A stretch of 64,000 bases of DNA. Origin: Gigantopelta aegis. Taxonomy: Eukaryota; Mollusca; Gastropoda; Neomphalida; Peltospiridae. Positions within the stretch are counted from its first letter, which is position 1; every line of letters starts with the position of its first letter. The DNA is taken from positions 61,389,648 to 61,453,647 of the forward strand of contig NC_054701.1 of the NCBI RefSeq assembly GCF_016097555.1, given 5' to 3'. The notes beneath the pieces are model-generated. The model saw only the letters and a program-made list of their open reading frames with translations. It was not told the origin of the DNA and made no database searches. Made by a program: the position numbers and the translations under genes. Positions 59,215 to 64,000 of this stretch are shown in pieces.

Positions 59215-59550
59215 AGGAAGAAAGAAAGGAAGGATATGTTTTATTTAACGACGCACTCAACACATTTTATTTACGGTTATATGGCGTCAGACATATGATT
59301 AAGGACCATACAGATGTAGAGAGAGGAAACCCGCTGTCGCCACTTCATGGGTTACTCTTTTCGATTAGCATCACGGGATTTTTTATATGCACCATCCCAC
59401 AGACAGGATAGTACATACCACGGCCTTTGGTACACCAGTTGTCGACCACTGGCTGGAACGAGAAATAGCCCAATGGGGCCACCGACGGGGATCGATCCTA
59501 AACCGACCGCGCATCAAGTGAGCGCTTTACCATTGTGCTACGTCCCGCCC
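59215..59550 (-). mobile_element. SINE, full length with 12-bp target repeat
   Basis: Perfect flanks TGAAAATCAAGA (59203-59214 and 59551-59562). Head near 59480-59550 (AGGATCGATCCCCGTC on the minus strand). Confidence 0.92.
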
Positions 59551-59562
59551 TGAAAATCAAGA

Positions 59563-59829
59563 TTGCTAACAGCTAATTGCTAACAGCTAAAACATTTCTC
59601 TTAATATTTTCTTGCCCGAACATTAAATATAAAGTTTATAAGTAAATAATATCGTATTGCTTCTTTCTTAGATACACGGTAAAAGTTTGTGGTAGAAAAT
59701 GTTACATTCATGGTCATGTGTAAGTTAACTGATTTACAAGTAGTACACGGCAACCATTAATGTGAAAGGCATATGAGTTTGTTACACAAAATGTTAAATT
59801 CATTTCCAGAATTAATTGATAAGGTGCAA
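59563..59829. other. No gene recognised
   Basis: Short AT-rich spacer; a TGCTAACAGCTAA(A/T) motif is doubled at 59564-59592. Confidence 0.4.
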
Positions 59830-60090
59830 GACAAGATTACGACACCGGCCATACATTTCCGTTCATCTATGATCGCATCGTCTATTGCAGTCACAAGTCT
59901 TGTTAAGCTACCAAAGTAAACATTACGACACCGGCCACACATATCTGTTCATCTGTGATCGCATGATCTGCTGAGGCCACAAGTCTTGTTCAACCACCAA
60001 TGTAAACATTACGACACCGGCCACGCATTTCCGTTCATCTATGATCGCATCATCTGTTGCGGCCATAAGTCTCGTTCCATCATCTCACAG
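59830..60090 (-). repeat. 86-bp tandem units at the 3' end of the unknown gene
   Basis: Three imperfect copies of the 86-bp unit seen at 57573-57720. The rightmost merges into the terminal exon, so the unit derives from the exon's last codons and 3' UTR. Confidence 0.75.
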
Positions 60091-60224
60091 AGACACTGTT
60101 TCCTCATCACGGTCACGTGACGTTGTGTGACAGATTCTTCCAAATCGTTCCACTCCAATACTCTGTCATAGTGGTTCTCCAAAAATTGTCTGATGTGATG
60201 ACTGGCCACGTTACTGGCTAGAGC
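60039..60224 (-). CDS. Terminal exon of unknown gene (minus copy)
   Basis: Acceptor TTTCGTGTTTCAG, phase 0, 61 codons and a stop. Starts ALASNVASHHIRQFLENHYD and ends CLCEMMERDLWPQQMMRS. 39 of 56 aligned residues match the plus copy at 23291-23461 by eye. The first ~30 nt of this exon are what the neighbouring minisatellite repeats. Family not recognised. Confidence 0.75.
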   Translation of the reverse strand, partial: ALASNVASHHIRQFLENHYDRVLEWNDLEESVTQRHVTVMRKQCLCEMMERDLWPQQMMRS

Positions 60225-60975
60225 CTGAAACACGAAAGACAAATAGTCTGATGTGATGACTGGCCACGTTACTGGTTAAAGTCTGAAACACGAAATACAA
60301 ATAGTCTGATGTGATGACTGGCCACGTTACTGGCTAGAGCCTGAAACACAAAAGACAAATAGTCTGATGTGATGACTGGCCACGTTACTGGCTAGAGCCT
60401 GAAACACGAAAGACAAATAGTCTGATGTGATGACTGGCCACGTTACTGGCTAGAGCCTGAAACACAAAAGACAAATAGTCTGATGTGACGACTGGCCACG
60501 TTACTGGTTAGAGTCTGAAATACGAAATACAAACAGTCTGATGTGATGATTGGTCACGATACTGGCTAGGGCCTGAAACACGAAAGAAATATAGTCTGAT
60601 GTGATGACTGGTCACGTTACTGGCTAGGGCCTGAAACACGATAGAAAAATAGTTTGCTGTTATGACTGGCCACGTGACTGGCTAGGGCCTGAAACACGAA
60701 AGACAAATAGTTTGCTGTTATGACTGGCCACGTTACTGGCTAGAGTCTGAAACATGAAAGACAAATAGTCTGATGTGATGACTGGCCACGATACTGGCTA
60801 GAGTCTGTAATACGAAATACAAATAGTCTGATGTGATGACTGGCCAAATAGTAATACTGAAATAGTCTGATGTGATGACTGGCCACGTTACTGGCTAGAG
60901 CCTGTAATACGAAATACAAATAGTCTGATGTGATGACTGGTCACGTTACTGGCTAGAGCCTGAAACACGAAAGAA
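60225..60975 (-). repeat. 58-bp minisatellite of splice acceptor plus exon start
   Basis: About 13 units, mostly 58 bp apart, with one shortened unit near 60845. Each unit read on the minus strand holds TCTTTCGTGTTTCAG, then GCTCTAGCCAGTAACGTGGC, then CATCACATCAGACTA. The first element is the acceptor of the 60039-60224 exon and the second is its first codons. The array lies in the upstream intron. Confidence 0.93.
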
Positions 60976-61033
60976 AAATAATATTTGTTTAATTATTTCG
61001 AGTCTAACATATGTCTTAATTTTGACACTTGGT

Positions 61034-61038
<5 letters not shown>

Positions 61039-61098
<60 letters not shown>

Positions 61099-61106
61099 TA
61101 TATAGA

Positions 61107-61172
<66 letters not shown>
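61039..61172. repeat. (TA)n then (GA)n array
   Basis: About 28 TA units and 32 GA units. Confidence 0.95.
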
Positions 61173-61176
<4 letters not shown>

Positions 61177-62481
61177 TCCATGCTGACCCTACAGAGTCTA
61201 CCTCTACCATAGTATCAGCTAGGACTATTAAATAGACACTTTTCCAAAGCCAGGCCAGTACATACCAGTGTTGGGGCACATGATGGAGTTGGAATAGACA
61301 GCATCCGAATCCATCATGGTGATCGATTCTTACGACCTACTGCACTTCGAACGAGCAGTGACCATTAAGCTACACACACGCGCACACACACACACCCTCC
61401 GTCTAAATTCGAAACAAAAACAGCAGTGCCAATGCATATCAATTTGGGTACTAGTATATACATCTGTAACATAAACATGCAAATGCAAAACGAAAATAAA
61501 TATTACAGACTTTTGTTTAATATACGAACCTGCCCATGAACGTGCTGTTCCTAATCAAGTAGAAGGAATAGCACCATACAAATGAACAGCATAATTAATT
61601 AAACATGCATTTTTAAGCCTATATGTTTTTACACACAATACGAAAATCCCAATCGCAATTTGAATCCTACGTTTCGGCAGCATTCCGCTAGAATTGAGAG
61701 AATTGCAATCCCCTGATCACGACAGAGGGATGCTGCCGAAAACATAGGATGCAAACTATGAAGAAACCTATGTTTTTCGTTTACAAAATGTTTTACTAGT
61801 GATGAATTATTGTCTTGGTACAGTTATAGTTCGGTGTTATGCTTTTTTTTATCATAGTGTAATTTAACCATTTGTTTTGCATACCACAGCCCCATACACT
61901 GTTCTGACGATCTGGCATTAACGTTTCGCTTTAGATTGGTATGCATCATATGCCATATATATGACTCTTCATAATTATTTATACATTCATTCATTCAGTG
62001 ATTCATTCATTCATTCATTCATCCATTTGATCTGTACAAGGTAGTAACCGCTAAATAAGGTAGAAGGCATCAGGAGTAAGTTGTAACAAAAAAGACTACA
62101 TGGATGCAAGATGACCATCTGTTACATCAACCTCATCGTCGTCATTATCATCGTCATCATCATCATCGTCATAATCTTCACCACCACAATCAGCATCACC
62201 ATCATCGAATACTGTATGTTATACTGTATGTTTAAACAGAACCCAGTATTTGTGGTTTGTATGTAATGGCTGGCATGCTATTTTGTAATGTTATATTTTA
62301 TGTCATTCATTGAAATTTATACAGTATGTACCATCATCTCGTGGAGAGGTATTTACATAGGCGTACAGCCTGTTTGCCGACCTACTTCATTTATTGGAAG
62401 AAATATTGTTTAAAAAAAAGCATCGCCATCATCATCATCATCATCATCATCACAATCATTGAGACACAACTAAGAACAAAC
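61173..62481. other. Intron of the minus copy; hairpin and ATC arrays
   Basis: A hairpin pairs TCCTACGTTTCGGCAGCATTCC (61666-61687) with GGGATGCTGCCGAAAACATAGGA (61727-61749). ATC/CAT trinucleotide runs lie at 62137-62205 and 62425-62455, and an ATTC run near 61985-62025. No exon seen. Confidence 0.6.
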
Positions 62482-62544
62482 CTCTTTTTCAGCATCATCT
62501 GGACTAGCCGCGTACAGTCTGAGGAAACAGTCTCGGATATAGAG
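62482..62544 (-). CDS. Penultimate exon of unknown gene (minus copy)
   Basis: 63 nt between TTTTACAG and GAG|GTTTGT, phase 0, coding LYIRDCFLRLYAASPDDAEK plus E. Same length, phase and borders as 21711-21773. Upstream exons probably lie beyond or near the right edge of the window. Confidence 0.72.
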
Positions 62545-63116
62545 CTGTAAAATTAAAACACAGTTCAAATGCAACATGAAATGTAAAAAAAACAGTCTCT
62601 TCTGTATAATGTCTTTTAGACTTCAAAACCACTGACTTCAAAAACATGTAAATCTATGTTTATGCAGTTAAATGTCACTCGTATGGTATTACATACTCTT
62701 GGATATCTAAATAGTCAACGAACTGACCACTTGATGGTACAAGTCAACATTACGTGTCAGAAGGTGTTGTTGTTGTGGGGTTTTTTTTTGTTGTTGTTGT
62801 ATTTTGTTTTTTAAAAACCCGTTGGTGAGAACATCATTCGTTATTTTTGATAACACAGTTGTTTACACATGTACGTGTAGTAACAATTTCAAGACACACG
62901 ACTGGCTGCTCCTAGGTGATCACCAGGTCACCAATGCCATACATCCAATGAAAAAGCAGCACGGTCGTAATCCATTACACTGTGACGTATAATTAACCTA
63001 AAAACCATTTGTCTGTGATGGGTAAGTTAGCTACACCTGAAAGGGCTGTAAATAACTTTTAGTCGAAAAAGATGATAGAACTTTCTTAAAACCTGGTTTT
63101 TGAGGATATGTAAGAA
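62545..63116. other. No gene recognised
   Basis: Unassigned sequence; a T/G-rich run at 62766-62810. Confidence 0.4.
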
Positions 63117-63250
63117 ATAGAGTCCATTAGATATCATTTATCTCACAACTGGTTGTTTAAAAACGTATCAAACTCGCTTTCGCTCGTTAGACACATTTTG
63201 AAAACAACTCGTAAGATAAATGATATCTAACGACCACTCATGTATTATTC
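63117..63250. repeat. Fold-back repeat
   Basis: TAGATATCATTTATCTCAC pairs with GTAAGATAAATGATATCTAA around a CTCGCTTTCGCTCG centre. Confidence 0.8.
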
Positions 63251-63344
63251 TCTATATAAAGGTTCTAACAATCTCGTAGGAGAGTTAGACGTTGAATAGG
63301 GCCAGTTGCCTTTCAAATGTAGTGGTGCACATTATTCAGGGAAG

Positions 63345-63661
63345 GAAGGAAGAACTGTTTTATTTAACGACACACTCGACATATTGTAATCACTGTTATA
63401 TGGCGTCGGACATGTATATGGTTAAAGACCACACAGATAATAAGAGAGGAAACCCACTCAGTGGGTTACTTTTATATTAGCATCAAGGGATCTTTAATAT
63501 GCAGCATCCCACAGACAGGGTAGTACATACCACAGCCTTTTGTTACGCTAGTTGTCAACACTGGCTGGAACGAGAAATAGACCAATGTGCCCACCGACGG
63601 GGTTCGATCTTAGACCGATGGCGCATCAGGTGAGTGCTTTACCCATCGGTAAAGTCCTGCC
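63345..63661 (-). mobile_element. SINE, diverged
   Basis: Tail CGACACACTCGACATATTG, middle CATACCACAGCCTTTTG, head AAGATCGAACCCCGTCGG on the minus strand. Confidence 0.8.
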
Positions 63662-63688
63662 CTGTCATAATTTTCAAACTTGAGATGT

Positions 63689-63691
<3 letters not shown>

Positions 63692-63748
<57 letters not shown>
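63692..63748. repeat. (CA)n microsatellite
   Basis: About 28 CA units. Confidence 0.95.
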
Positions 63749-63751
<3 letters not shown>

Positions 63752-64000
63752 GCTTCCAGCAACCATCCAACTCCATCCATATAAGCATATAAAATCACGA
63801 CTTCTTTAGTGTCAATACCTACCTGGCATGGTTTTGTGTCATAATACATAAAGGTTATCTACAGCAAGTCAAGGCAGTCAAATTTGTACTTAGGTCACAG
63901 AGCGAATATCTGTTCAGAATGGACTTTATATGTAAGCAATCGCCAGCCAAAAATAGGCTTGTACCAATAAGGCATTAATCGAGGAAAACTGGCTTCCCCA

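Larger units (their letters stand above)
63235..63860. repeat. Inverted copy of 37.04-37.61 kb
   Basis: ATTCTCTATATAAAGGTTCT, a minus-strand SINE (63345-63661), a CA array (63692-63748) and CATGGTTTTGTGTCATAATA appear in mirrored order relative to 37.0-37.6 kb. Confidence 0.8.

Noticed and set aside
60225-60975. Regular direct repeats as a CRISPR array
   Set aside because: Units are contiguous 58-bp copies with no unique spacers, in an animal genome, and match a splice acceptor and exon start.

Overview
The window is animal nuclear DNA. It has short exons with GT/AG borders, many tRNA-headed SINEs, LINE ends, LTR and Tc1-type elements, and long dinucleotide arrays. Several SINE families share the same 3' tail, which begins near CGACGCACTCAACACA or CGACACCACTAGAGCA. 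I know these tails from marine molluscs, so a mollusc, probably a gastropod, is my best guess. That rests on memory, not on a search. No bacterial gene, operon or CRISPR array is present.

Layout. 0-2.5 kb: an imperfect palindrome and fold-back repeats. 2.54-7.79 kb: a segment bounded by matching inverted ends and a CTG target repeat, carrying a minus-strand multi-exon gene of unknown function. 8-10.97 kb: SINEs and unassigned DNA. 10.98-21.35 kb: a young LTR-internal-LTR-internal-LTR array of a Gmr1-type Ty3/gypsy element (minus strand), with one 5-bp target repeat around the whole array. 21.7-23.5 kb: the last two exons of an unknown gene on the plus strand. 24.4-26.1 kb: a decayed Crypton/KIAA1958-like tyrosine recombinase gene. 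27-31 kb: LINE 3' ends, SINEs and a triplicated TA/GA unit.

31.3-57.2 kb: a duplicated minus-strand host locus. Two copies of a cysteine-rich single-pass membrane protein gene are recognisable. Copy A has exons at 36.6, 33.1-33.6 and 31.7-32.1 kb; copy B at 56.9, 49.9-50.5 and 47.0-47.4 kb. Between them, also on the minus strand, is an exon with a TIR domain (39.86-40.43 kb). Copy B was later stretched by a putative solo LTR, three Tc1-family relics and a decayed copy of a large CXC-tailed protein family.

57.5-62.5 kb: an inverted paralogue of the 21.7-23.5 kb gene end. Next to its last exon lies a 58-bp minisatellite in which every unit repeats the splice acceptor and the first bases of the exon. 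The window ends in SINE, CA-repeat and fold-back sequence, part of which is an inverted copy of 37.0-37.6 kb.

The receptor pair with the TIR exon could be an innate-recognition or signalling cluster, but this is inferred from gene order and domains only. The strongest candidates for something undescribed are the receptor family with its conserved acidic tail, the unknown inverted gene pair with its splice-acceptor minisatellite, and the 5.2-kb inverted-end element with its unknown gene.
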